A stretch of 54,428 nt of DNA from Perkinsus olseni (Eukaryota; Perkinsozoa; Perkinsida; Perkinsidae), in the NCBI GenBank assembly GCA_013115135.1, contig JABANP010000361.1, positions 1 to 54,428 on the forward strand, given 5' to 3'. Both the position numbers and the translations under genes were made by a program. Shown in pieces: positions 41,517 to 52,206 of the stretch. How positions within the stretch are numbered: the first letter of the stretch is position 1; each line of letters starts with the position of its first letter. The notes beneath the pieces are model-generated. The model did no database searches. It was not told the origin of the DNA and was given only the letters and a program-made list of their open reading frames with translations.

Positions 41517-43310
41517 GACATGAGCACATCGCTGATTCTCTGATGCAATCGTGTCTTGCTGTGGAACATCTTCTGAATTGCACGTTGAACGAAAAGCCTC
41601 TCCGATCAACTTGAGCATTTTCTAACCGAAAAGGACTCAGCGGGCCTCGGCTGACCGCGAGGTTGTGAACGGTCATTCAGTAGTTGCAAAACGATTCTCA
41701 CGAGAGGTTGTCATTCTCGAAGGTACTTCTTCCGGATTCTCCCAGCGGCAGTGGCCTCCAATACAGCGTTGATGGTCGGGGCTTGAGGAGATGACGGTCC
41801 ATGAGATGAATTAATGATAGCGGTGCCCCCGGTATATTGGGTTTTGATGCCGCAACTGAGGGGACGACGCAAAGCCATTCTTTTCATTCCCCAACTATGG
41901 CTGTTCGTCGGTCGACTGTTCTACTTTCCAAGCTCGGTCCCTCCAAGGTGGGTGTCGGGGAGCTCTCCTTGCGTCATGATTGGCCTGCCCTCGTACCACC
42001 CACTTAGGGACGCGGACCACTGACGGCGAAGAGAGCCCCGAGTCTCCGCAAAGGCTTCGGAAGTATAGGTCTGGGAACGCACACCAAGAAAGGTGAATGC
42101 CTCGCCGAAAGGCCTTATTGCGTGGTAGAAGGTTGCTCCTTCCTTGTCAGGATTCTTCATGATCGATCCAAGATTCGTGCCTCAGTTCAAGGTCCCTGAT
42201 CTGTCCGATTGTCTGGTGAGTCATTTCGGGGCGCGCGGTCATTTTTGAGTTCTGTTCTGTCAGCTGAAGCCGTACGTCTCTCGTCAGACGCCTGGTGATT
42301 AATAACGCGAGGGGGTTTTGGCCCGGTGGTAAAATCAATCCATGATGCGAAAAGTGTTTCTGTTTATCACCCGCTGTGTGTGTTGTCAATTCTGTTCAAC
42401 CTCACTCTAGGCTCCAGTTCCGCGGCAGAACGTTTCAGGCGCCGTGGGGCACTGAGCGGTGTAGCTCAGCTAGAGCAGACCGCAGTAGCTCAGCTACAGT
42501 AGCTCTTAGGAGCGTTGGATGGGCTCCTGCTGAGAATTACCACCTTGCGCAGATCTCACAGCCCATGTCCTACTACGCACAGAATACGATGCGACGTTCA
42601 TAGCGTGGGAGGTGACTGTTTGCAACAATAAGCCCCCTTAGCGACTAATGGGCCCCTCCGCTGTCATTGAGAGGGTCGAAAAGAGTCGTGTCGATGTAGA
42701 AGGCAGCAACGTGCAAGCCGGGGATGAGTTGACGGCATGGACGAAGCATGACATCATCTGATTCGGACGATGATTCGGCTGAATCGGCTGGGGTGTGAGA
42801 TTACCACCTCTTTGCACGTAGCTATGAGCTTGGCTGCTGGTGTCCCCAAGTGACGCAGTGGTGTCATCGCTCGGCCATAACATCAGAAGGGGATGCCGAC
42901 CTGGTCCGAGCCTTCCTTTCCTATGAGACCTTGGAGACAACTGCACTGACCGCCTCGTCGCCGCTTCCGGTGGCCTTGGAGAGTGTCGGTGCAGTTAGAG
43001 TCTTTGATGAGAGCCTCTGGCTGTATCTTCGAAACAGGAAAGCTGCGCGTCACCTCATTCCCGCTGAGATCGTCGTAATGTGGACAGTCCATTAGCTAAG
43101 TCCGTTCGCTTTGATAGGTCGACCTGTCTGCCTTTTCACGGCACTTTCCCTAGTCCAGACTCATTGCTATCAAGCTACTTCGAGTTCTAGCCGACGCGTA
43201 TTTTGCAAGAGGTCCGATTCCCTTAGCAGTAGATGAATCGGACTAGAAAGCTCGAAGAGTCTCCAGTCGTCTGGTAGAAGTTCAGACCGGCACTCCCACA
43301 GTCCCTCCCA
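41517..43310. other. Stretch without an identified gene after NME7
   Basis: Open frames exist, for example 42850-43095 (LVRAFLSYETLETTALTASS), which has exon-like composition but no family I recognise. A duplicated tRNA D-arm-like sequence lies at 42460-42510. Nothing else stands out. Confidence 0.4.
42460..42510 (+). repeat. Duplicated tRNA D-arm-like sequence
   Basis: gtagctcagctagagcag is followed after a few bases by gtagctcagctacagtagc. The first unit resembles a tRNA D-arm (A box); no T-arm follows. It may be a further tRNA relic. Confidence 0.35.
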
Positions 43311-44085
43311 ATGGTGATGAACTTCGCCTTCTCCTGGCTCACAACAGCTCGAGATGTTGGCGAGTTTGTCCACGTTGGTGGAGTCTACAATATTACCTAC
43401 AATGTGGACGAGGACCATAAAGTTACGTTCGGCTTCTTCGTGGCGATTCGAACGAAGGACTCGTCTCCGCATAATCCAGAGTATCGCTACCAAGGCTTCA
43501 ACTATGGGAAATATCCTCTATTGAAGGTTGGGCCTCTTACCTACACTGTTGACTTTGGCGAGCTCAGTGTTAGGTCGTGGTATGAGTCTATCGAGCAGCA
43601 GTTGCTGCAGGCTGGTGCCATCGTCCTTGACAAATCGCTATCCACCTACTGGCATTCAGCATGGCGACTTGACTACTTTGACTTACATGAGCGGTGATAG
43701 TCTGCACACAACCTTCCGTAACAAAAAGGTCAACTTCGTTAGAGTTGGCGGGTTGTTGGCCCCTGGTGTCTTCGAGTTCGCCGAGACCGTGGCTCCGTTT
43801 TTCAAACTCAAGTATCTGTTACGGCGGGATGGCGTTGTGGGTATACAGGCGGTCTGCAAAGAGCGTCGGACTTCGCAGGTCGCGTTCAAACTCTCGCCTC
43901 GCGAAAAAGGCGTGCAGTATGAGCACCATGATTTGGTTTCGGCTGGTTGCGGGTACCTTGGAACAACTCCATTAGATGATGATGCTTGTTTGCCCGACCG
44001 AATCCTTCCACCATGACGACCTACTGCATGTGGTATTAGCCAGTTGGGGCTGAAATACGATTCATGTGCCTCCTGGACGAGAGGA
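43311..44085 (+). pseudogene. Secreted-protein family, copy 1, frame-shifted
   Basis: Related to the intact copy 2 (44525-45325) along its length: FNITYNVDEDHKVTFGF, RSWYESIEQQLLQAGA, TPGVFEFAETVAPFFKLKYL with GIQAVCKERRTSQ. One frame change lies near 43647 (before GIQHGDLTTLTYMSGD), and a second lies near 44000, beyond which FHHDDLLHVVLA still matches copy 2. A deletion of about 27 bases in the first exon removes most of the hydrophobic signal core, leaving MNFAFSWLTTARDVG. The breaks suggest decay; a sequencing cause is possible for the single-base changes but not for the deletion. Confidence 0.7.
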
Positions 44086-44524
44086 TTTTCGTCCCGAGGC
44101 GTTGGTGTGAGAGACGTTCGTCACTGACTTTCATCATTCCCTCTGTCTCGTTGCTCACATGCATTTGTTTTTGATGCCCCAGGGCTAGCCTCCTTATCTG
44201 GTTTGACGCATTACTCTAGCTTCACAGTAGTTGAATCGACTATACCCCACCGAGGTATTCTGCGGCACAACGTTTCAATACATACGGAATCTGTACGTGA
44301 CGCCGTGAGCGGTGACGCGAGGTCGTCCGTTCATTCTTGTTCATTGCATTTTCACTGAAGCTTTGATCAGGCGTGTCTCCTCGTTGTGCTCTCCTATGGT
44401 CAGCATTGACAATGTCACCCTGTAGACCCGAATTTGAACAGCATCAGCTCCTCGTTCCCGGGACTCCCGGGCCGGGAGCGTCCTTGCAAAGACGCAGTCT
44501 CACGTAAGCTCCAATTTTCTAACA
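44086..44524. other. Spacer between the two secreted-protein copies
   Basis: No gene or RNA recognised. Probably holds the promoter of the copy at 44525, but no core element stands out. Confidence 0.4.
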
Positions 44525-45325
44525 ATGAACTTGGCCTCAGCTTGGCTCATCTCTGCTCAACTTCTGGTCATCACGGCAACTCAGGATGTCGGCAGGTTCG
44601 TCCACAGAAGTGGATTCTTCAACATAACCTACGATGTGAACGAGAAGGGTCAAATTATGATCGGTTTCACCTCGATAGGTCCCCCTCCACCCGGGTCCCC
44701 AGCAGGGACACCACCTGACTTCCAAGGGAATTTCTTCGGGTATTACTCCCTCTCGAGGGTCAGCGGCCACACCTACGCCGTCGGCTCAGACGCTGACGTC
44801 CGGTCATGGTACGGCTCTTTTGCGCATCAACTTCGACGGGCTGACGCGGCGAGGGCTCACGAGACGCTCGCTGGTATCCAGACTGGAGACTTGACCACTC
44901 TGACTTACACCAGCGGTGACACTTTCACCATCGAGTTCCGTGACGAGACGATCGAGTTCATGAGGGTGGCGGAGAGCTTCACTCCCGGCGTCTTCGAATA
45001 CGCCGAGTCCGTGGCTCCCTACTTCAAGCTCACTTACCTGATACGTGACGACGGTATTGTTGGTATACAGGCTAGTTGTAACAGGCGTCGTACATCCCAA
45101 ATGCCCTTCCGCCTCTCTAGGCGCGACAAGGGTCGACCGTACCTTTATTATGAATTGGAGTCCGCTGGTAGGGGTACCCTGGATCAACTTCTTTATATGG
45201 TCAATATCGTCTGCCCACGCACATACTTGCTTCACGACGATCTATCACATGTGGTCTTCGCCACGTCTGATACGATCTATGTGACTCTGGGAGGGGTCCG
45301 ATTGAGTCTCACCCGGACCAAGTAA
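44525..45325 (+). CDS. Secreted protein of unknown family, copy 2 (intact)
   Basis: 266 codons, single exon. The N-terminus MNLASAWLISAQLLVITATQ is a clear signal peptide, probably cleaved just after it, and there is no other membrane segment. The mature part is predicted to be mostly beta: FNITYDVNEKGQIMIGF, SWYGSFAHQLRRADA, GDLTTLTYTSGDTFTIEF, FTPGVFEYAESVAPYFKL, VIFATSD-like VVFATSDTIYVTLGG near the end. Few Cys (one in GIQASCNRRR, one in NIVCPRTY). A lipocalin-like beta barrel would fit the alternating pattern, but this is a guess. Lineage-specific secreted families of this size are common in parasites and free-living protists. Function unknown. Confidence 0.75.
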   Translation: MNLASAWLISAQLLVITATQDVGRFVHRSGFFNITYDVNEKGQIMIGFTSIGPPPPGSPAGTPPDFQGNFFGYYSLSRVSGHTYAVGSDADVRSWYGSFAHQLRRADAARAHETLAGIQTGDLTTLTYTSGDTFTIEFRDETIEFMRVAESFTPGVFEYAESVAPYFKLTYLIRDDGIVGIQASCNRRRTSQMPFRLSRRDKGRPYLYYELESAGRGTLDQLLYMVNIVCPRTYLLHDDLSHVVFATSDTIYVTLGGVRLSLTRTK

Positions 45326-45545
45326 CCCTCGTTTTCTCATTCACTAGCAATTAGCGTCTTTCGCTTAGCGTCAAGATTTTTTGTCCAATACCGTTATCAT
45401 CAGCCTCTGCAGCGATTTGAAAGAACGGTTTGACTTTTAACACACCATCATCCGGACCCTTCAGGGTCGGTATTTTTCCTGTCTCCTATAACACAACGCT
45501 GTGGCCTAGCTTGAACAGGTGAAGACTCGTGTAGGCTGGCTCAGC
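45326..45545. other. Spacer after copy 2
   Basis: No gene recognised; T-rich in parts. Confidence 0.35.
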
Positions 45546-46011
45546 AAGTGGAGCTCACCAAAAACATTATCGCCGTTATTCATGTGGTATACGATCTTTC
45601 GGCTGCTCACCTACAGGATGGTTTGCGGAAGTGTGAATTTTCTTATGGTTCGTCGATCAACAGCTGCGTGAACTCTCTCTCCAACTCTCGATCGCCGTCT
45701 TTCGTGTATGGGCGTCACACGTAGTCCCCTGGGGAGCCGAGAGCATCGGCGCAGTCGGTCTAACCCATTTTAAACAAGTCTCGGTAACTGCGTGCTTTTG
45801 CGTTTTTCCAATTTGCGCAGCATCGGCGGAGTTACAAAATCTGACGGTGCTGTCGTGACCCTCTCGAGCCAACCATCAACCATACTCAGGATATACTATC
45901 CCCCAGTAGCCGATCCTGTTAGAGAGCTCTATCTGTTGGTAACTAAAGCGATCTTGTTAAGCGCCGTACCCGAGGATCAAACCTGGCTGAATGGGTGAAT
46001 GGCGAAGTCAC
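45546..46011 (+). CDS. Possible exons of an unidentified gene
   Basis: Between splice-like signals the frame reads QVELTKNIIAVIHV and, after a 30-base intron-like gap, DGLRKCEFSYGSSINSCV and further Ser/Arg-rich residues to about 45720. A second open stretch (GVTKSDGAVVTLSSQPS, ILRIYYPPVADP) follows at about 45830-45940. Composition is protein-like but I recognise no family. It may be the 5' part of the MLO-like gene downstream or a separate gene. Confidence 0.25.
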
Positions 46012-46023
46012 CAAGCGACGTAG

Positions 46024-48560
46024 TTGATGCTCCGCCTAGTCTATGCCTGGCTACTCATAATCACCCCCTGCTCCGGTCATGCTTCTGAGAGTGGGACCTG
46101 TGGCCTTCCCAATCGGAGCGTCCACGAGTGCCACTACGACGTCTGGGATTTGGATAAGTCTCAGAAGGTGGGCTCGGATGGTACACGGTCCTTCGCTGTG
46201 CTGATGGCCTAGTAAAGTCGCCTAACTTTCGAGCTTCAGACCTGCTGCCCGGATGAGATGGAAGCATGGGTAGAGCTGAAGCGGAAGGAGCATTTCGTTG
46301 AAGTCACCGTCATCATCACTATTGCCATCTTGACGATAATTTTCGACGCCGCAAAGGAGTAAATTTGCCACACCCTTTCGCCGCTGACTTCACCACAATC
46401 AAGCCAGGTCGCTGATCAAGCTCGCGGAGAAACGCTCAAATCACATTCTTGTGAAAATCATAAACTCCGTGAGCCTCGTGGGCCAGGGTCCCCCCCGATC
46501 GTGATACTTGCAGGTGAATAGCGAGTTTGCAACTCTCGGCTTCATCGCTCTTCTTTTCGGAGTAGTGGAGAACCGACTGCAAGCCCTTGGGCCGATGAAT
46601 GATCACGTAGAAATCCTCGCAGTTCGCCGAGTGCGATCGTTGACCTCAGATTTTTGGTGATCATCTGTGGGTTATGTACGGCCCGCATGAGTACGCAGCC
46701 TGGGTGGCAGAGAATCTCCACGGCCATCGAGGCCATCACGGCCCACATTGCTTGTCACATCTCTCGGTAGGGGACATCACCTCTCCCTGACGTCCTTCGA
46801 CTCTTCCCGCTGATCAGTTGATCTTCGAAACCATGCACTTTTTCCATCTTTTATCTCATGATTGGCTTCATTTTTGTATGCGCGGCATTCACCCTCAGCG
46901 TTCTCAATCATGGTGAGTCCACATTCGACAACTCAAGCTCAACCAAATGCAGTGCATGATGCCCTCAGCGCGGACGTGGGACAGAGCCGAGAAGAGTGAT
47001 TTCAGCACGCTCGTGAAGGAGTTCTTCAGCACGTCACCTAGTAAGTAGAATGTTGCAGACAAACTCTTTACTGTGTGGAATGGCGGTTATACATGCATCT
47101 ATGCTGGGACGCAAACTAACGACTACGACACCTGTGGGATTCGAACCCACGCGGGCAGAGCCCAACGGCTTAGCAGGTCGCCGCCGTAACCACTCGGCCA
47201 AAGTGTCTATGATAATCACTGCATCTGAAAGAGGCTAGCCTTGAGTATTGGAACCTTGTTCAGGATCTTGCTGGGGAACGACTCCACAGTCACGATCCGA
47301 GCACTCCAGAATGATAGAGTAGTCTCACCATCAGCCTGGCAGGCGCTGCGAATTCCTCTCTATCAGCTACCTCTACTTCCGTACCGAGTTTTTCGCTCCA
47401 ATAACAAGCACGAGGGTGGTTGCCAGGCGGCGAGAGGGATTTGACTTCCTCATGTGAGCCCCTGGCGGAGGTGTCTCATCCGGCCACTCGCGAGTTGCCA
47501 GCTACATGGAACACTGCCTTGCCGAGAGTTGCACAGAACAGATGCAGCTCCATCCGGGGACCCTCGTCTTTCTCGGTAAATTCCCTGTCTCATCCATTCT
47601 CAATCAGAATCCCTCTTTAGGTCTGATCTCCATTCCGATGCATCTCTTGTCAAAAATGCGAGGCATCAAGGATCTTACTGATGTGCGCGGTATGTGCTTA
47701 CCGCGCGTAGCTGAACCAGCCATTACCTTTAAGGTGTCAGTTGCCCTGGACGTTGCTGTTGTTGGTGGTGTTGATGAAAAGGAACCTCTCGAGAGTGGTG
47801 GACTCTCTGAGACCAACTCACGGTGAGCAGAGCAATTGTTCAAGCCTTCTGCGCCCGTATGAATCAGAATAGTTCGATGAAGCGAGGCGAATCCCCCGGA
47901 GAAATCGTACCGCCTAGTCTATTCCTTCGCAGAGGAGATGCTCGAAGCTGTTAGCAAAGACCCTAGGATGGGTCCGACGTCGATTGAGCACCTCCACACG
48001 AAGGCTCCGTACTCATCAGAGGGTAACCATTTCAAGCCTAATGGATGGTGGGTGCTTGGCTGAACCCAAGGACTGCTGTTGTAATGATAGCATATCAGGT
48101 TAATGAGCTTTCTGAGGGGAACTACAGTCCCGACGATGCACGAGAATGTATTTCTCTTGCAGAAAAACGGTAGGGTAGTCGAATGATTGAGGACTCGTTC
48201 AACGTGTGGGTTCGGGCAGGTCCAGCATTCACTGCGAAGGCCTTGCAGGTGGTGTGCTTCGCCACCGCTCTCTACTCGGGATGCCTCTTCTTTCGACTGC
48301 TCGATTTCACCACCAAACGCTGGCGACGTTACTGGTAGGCCGCCGGTGTTGGTGGAGTTCAGTGCTCATGGCACTGGTCTCTCAGGTTCCTCCTGCCGGC
48401 TGGTGCCTTTCCTATCCTCATCATAATATTCGACATCCTACCCAGCGCGCTCGAAAGACTCGTTATCAGTACCAGTGTGTGCCAAATGAAACGTATGCAT
48501 GTTATCATGGAGGTCAAAAAGATGCTCGAGGCCCACCGATGCGAGCTGTGAGCTGAGCAA
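46024..48560 (+). CDS. Probable MLO-like multi-pass membrane protein
   Basis: The frame at 46024 starts MMLRLVYAWLLIITPCSGHA, a signal peptide. Downstream exons give, in the order found in MLO proteins: a first helix (EHFVEVTVIITIAILTIIFD, about 46290), NSEFATLGFIALLFGVV (compare the LMLLGFISLLL block), IFYLMIGFIFVCAAFTLSVL (about 46850-46910), a Trp-Glu segment (ARTWDRAEKSDF), then FNVWVRAGPAFTAKALQV and a helix (48190-48290), and ALVSQVPP before FPILIIIFDIL (compare the ALVTQMG block). MLO proteins are seven-helix calcium-linked membrane proteins, best known from plants. The match is by motif order only and is diverged; the exon joins are partly guessed. An antisense tRNA-Ser lies in one intron. 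Confidence 0.42.
47126..47207 (-). tRNA. tRNA-Ser(GCT), antisense to the MLO-like gene
   Basis: 82 bases including the discriminator. D stem gccg/cggc, anticodon loop ctgctaa (GCT), long variable arm with gggc/gccc stem, T stem gtggg/cccac, and acceptor pairs complete with one G-T. One A-C mismatch in the anticodon stem. Located between coding blocks of the MLO-like gene, so probably intronic. No clear T-run follows on its strand. Confidence 0.9.
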
Positions 48561-48629
48561 GAGTCAGCCTCAGGATACTTCTCCTGTTCAAGGTGCCTCA
48601 ATCTCCTCCGTAACGTTAAACTGCTGAGC

Positions 48630-49359
48630 ATGCATTACCTATTGACGGAGGCCCCGGAAGCCCAGCGGTGTGTGGAGGCTTTTCGTTGTCCGACGGCCAA
48701 TCGCCGGCCCCATCGCTCATCTCACCTCCTCTCACGCAATCGACATCTTCCACCCTCAGAGACCACCTCCGACAGAAGCTGGAGGCGATCTACGAGAAAG
48801 TCTCCCCACACACTAAATCGCTCTATATGAAAACTTGGAAGCGTTTCTTTGCTAATGAAAGCGTGGCCCATCGGGCAGAGGACATCCGGTAAGATGACTG
48901 ATATCCTCAGCTCATCGAGGCCCCTCGATTGCACTCGAGTGCTTCGCTTCTTTCTCCTTCGCGCTCACTTTCCTTGCTCTTATCAGCGCATCTCTCGCCG
49001 CCGCTGGTATAGTAGGCCAAGCCGCTAGCGTCTTTCTGTCTTGGATGGAAACGTTCAAGACGTCGCACTCAGGGGAGGTGAGTTATCGTGAGTTTGGTAG
49101 GATTGAGTGTCATCCGACTTGTCAGTTGGAGTTTCGAGAATTCTGTGTGATTATGATTGCCCTGCGAGTGGCTGTTAATAATGTGATCAGCGAGGATGAG
49201 TTCTGCGCTGCTATACGCCAGGGCATTGCCTTACGACACAGCCGGTGCCGAGGTAAAATCTTGCATTCTTGCACTATCTTGATCTTCTCTCAACACTTAG
49301 ATGAAGTCCTACTATCTCCCGAGGACGTCCATCGTAACATCCTACGAGGAGCGCTTTAA
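48630..49359 (+). CDS. Possible C-terminal exons of the MLO-like gene
   Basis: Open stretches include RDHLRQKLEAIYEKVSPHTK and KTWKRFFANESVAHRAEDIR (48755-48890), then a hydrophobic segment (SFALTFLALISASLAAAGIV, about 48950-49010) and EVSYREFGRIECH...EFREFCVIMIALRVAV...ISEDEFCAAIRQGI (49075-49230). The last part has the spacing of a loose helix-loop-helix (EF-hand-like) protein but lacks a clear calcium loop. The stop is at 49357-49359. It may belong to the MLO-like gene, whose relatives carry a cytoplasmic C-terminal tail, or to a separate gene. Confidence 0.3.
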
Positions 49360-51018
49360 AGTTGTTCCACCCGCGTAGTCAGCGTCGTTGCTCGACACAT
49401 GACAACCTTACTCAGTGCCAATCAACTCTTGGAAGTCGAAGGGTGAGAAGCTCGCTGCGCCGAGGGCCGCCACTCTGGCGCTTCACTGCTGCTTCTGATG
49501 AATGAATCTCCCATCTTCCCGCTGGGCGCCTTCCCCTGGTGGTCGGTTTCGGAAAGAAATCCGAAGGCAACTACGATGTAGTGTAAATGAGCATTTTACC
49601 ATGTCTCTCCTGCTCAGAACGTAGCGGTCATGATGTCCACTCGCCACTAACGGAAGCCCCTCATGTTGGTCACCGCTATGTAGGGCTGCCCTACCAAGGC
49701 ATCACCGGTCGATCACCGCCATTCAATCCACTACCTGACCTTTGAGGGTTGTTTTGACTTTTTCCAGCTCTCGCCGGTCAGTTTAACCTGGAGTGTCTGT
49801 CGTTGCTCTCTGTCAGAGAAAACGCCAACATCTACGTACGTAAAGATGAGCTCCCCAAGGGAAACCTTCAGGTGGGAGGTTGCCGGAAGAGAACCTCCGG
49901 TAACTACGGTTCATGCTCGGTCTGGTTGCGTTTTCTGTGGTCTCCTACTAGAGTTCGTCAGATATCTTTATCAAAGCTTTGACGATCCTGCAAACCTCAC
50001 TTGATCCTCGTAGGTCTTCCTTCGGCTCCTCGCCTTATTTATTTTTGTCTCAGAAACTCGAGTCCCGGTGCCGTTTTGACCATATGGCGTCTCGAGTACG
50101 ATTGAGTTGTGACGACCGTCACGTGAAATCTTTATGGCAGGTTCGAATCTGAGCTGGCCGTGGATGCCAGCTGTGACACTGGAATGTCTGGCGGTTGCGA
50201 CCAAGCATCACCTACCAAGATGTTGCATGGCTTTACTCGTGCTAACAACCTAGGCTGTTGTTGTGTTGTTGTGTGAGGAGGTTCACGCTTGATGATTTTC
50301 TTCATTGAGACGCCGTCCCTACGGCGCAGCCGGCCGTCACCTCAAATCTCAACCTGAAACCGTGGGCTGGGGTCCTTAATAGATCGATGAAACATGAAAC
50401 CCATAGTAAATGGAGTGGAAGGGGATAGCACTCAACGCCCGGAATGCTTGTCACCCGATCAATGGTCGAGGGTTGGTGCTGTGGACAGCACTGGCTGTCC
50501 ATGTCTCTCACGATAGTGCCGTACACCGTTAGTGGTTGGAGCTGGTAAATCAAGTCTTCACCGCGAACTGTTCACCATTTTAGACATCTCCTACCAAGGA
50601 TTGAAAAGAATCTGACATGCATGAGCGCCACAAGTGCTGCGTAATTCCGCCACTCATCTTGTAGTACCGCGCCTTTGAACGCGTGAACAGCGATTTATGT
50701 CTCCGCCAAAAGTGGTCTCATGGTGTCAGCTAGTTTGTGCTAACGCACACTTTCGCCCTGCTTGTTTTACTATCGCTGCGACTTTCCACATCAAGACACA
50801 TCAGGTTCCAGCCATACACACGAACTGGATGACTCTGTGGTGGTGGAGCGTAGTACGATCTGGCCAGGCTTCCGCCGCGAGGGGGAAGGAGAGAACAGAT
50901 GAGACGAGAGACAATTGATTAGGGTTTGATTGGGCATGGGGTGTCCTTAACGGGATTGGTTCCTCGGAAAGGTGAAGAAGTCGACAGCGGGTTGTAGTGG
51001 CCTGCCAGGGAGCGCCGT
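49360..51018. other. Stretch without an identified gene
   Basis: One exon-like piece at about 49780-49860 (FNLECLSLLSVRENANIYVR) stands out by composition, but no family is recognised. A lone T-arm-like sequence at about 50135-50155 was not accepted as a tRNA. Confidence 0.35.
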
Positions 51019-51084
51019 CGACTGGCGCGGTTGTCGCTACCGACTGGCGCGGTTGTCGCTACCAACTGGCGCGGTGGTCGATTC
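51019..51084. repeat. 22-base tandem repeat, about 2.8 units
   Basis: The unit cgactggcgcggttgtcgctac is present twice and continues into a third, partial unit (caactggcgcggtggtcg). GC-rich, 145 bases upstream of a 31-base palindrome. Confidence 0.85.
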
Positions 51085-51228
51085 GATGTGATGATCGATT
51101 TCAGCTATCAGCACGTGTGCAATACAATTCCTCGTGAGGCCTTTTATCAATTCCGGTGGCATACTGACATTACATTAACAGGCAACTCAGCTGATACGGA
51201 CACTTCCGCACGATTGGTTCGTAGATTC

Positions 51229-51259
51229 GGCTATTTCCGTAACAGTTACGGAAATAGCC
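51229..51259. repeat. 31-base perfect palindrome
   Basis: ggctatttccgtaac and gttacggaaatagcc are perfect reverse complements around a single a. No gene is next to it; the decayed secreted-protein copy starts 270 bases downstream. Confidence 0.9.
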
Positions 51260-51529
51260 GGGTCCTTGGATTTGCAGGTGACCGCCACCTGGTGACGTAG
51301 CTGTTACAGCTGTCCTCATCCTTGAGCCCGCCGCGAAGCCAGTACACCGTAATTTCCTCGTTCACTTATATTCCAGCGCCCTCTACTGGCGCAGCGGCCA
51401 CGTTCTTGCGCGCCAACACCCACGTGCTCGTTGTACGTTTGCGGCTTGGACTCACGTCACGTTCATCGTATCGATACGCCAGCGGTTCGACTGGACCTGA
51501 GGCCCTTCGTAGTATCTCCAACCTCAATG

Positions 51530-52206
51530 ATGAACTTCGTCTCGATTCTTGGCTCTTCCCCGCTCAACTCCTGGTCATCACTACGGCTCAGATGTCGGCA
51601 GTTTCGTCCACGTCACTGGTGTTCAAGTAAGATGACCTCGATGAACGAGGAGGGTGAGGGAATCGCTCCGTATCTTCTATTTGACTATCGCAGCGCATTT
51701 CAAAGAGGCTGGCGTGGCTGGATGATCCGTACGCTGGTATCCAGAGCGGAGACTTGACCACCTTTGACTTACACGAGCGGGTATTAATTTCACCACCGAC
51801 TTCCGTAACGAGACGATCGAGTTCATGAGGAGTGGCAGAGAGCTTCACTCCCGGTGCTTTTGAATTACGCCGAGCCTGCGTGACTTCTAATCACAAGCTC
51901 ACTTTACCCGATACGTGACGAGACGGTCCATTGGCATACAGGCTAGTTGTAACAGGCGTCGTACATCCTAATTACCCTTCCGCCTCTGTAGGCGCTGGCC
52001 AAGGGTGTACAGTACCTTCATTATGAATTGGAGGCCCGCTGGTACGGGTACCCTGGACCAACTCTTTATATGGTCAATATCGTCTCGCTCACACAGATAT
52101 TTACTGTTTCACGACGATCTATCATATGTGGTCTTTGCCACTGCCTGATAGGATCTATGTGCCACTTGAGGGGCTCGCTGACTGGCTCTCACCAGAACCA
52201 AAGTAA
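51530..52206 (+). pseudogene. Secreted-protein family, copy 3, heavily decayed
   Basis: Nucleotide similarity to copy 2 runs from the signal peptide (atgaacttcgtctcgattct) through gaattggaggcccgctggta and atggtcaatatcgtc to the end. It is broken by many small indels in all frames and one larger deletion in the first third. No frame is longer than about 100 codons. Compared with copy 1 it is much older or evolves without constraint. Confidence 0.8.

Noticed and set aside
50095..50160. Possible tRNA with a caggttcgaatctg T-arm-like sequence
   Set aside because: No matching D-arm, anticodon stem or acceptor stem could be formed around it.
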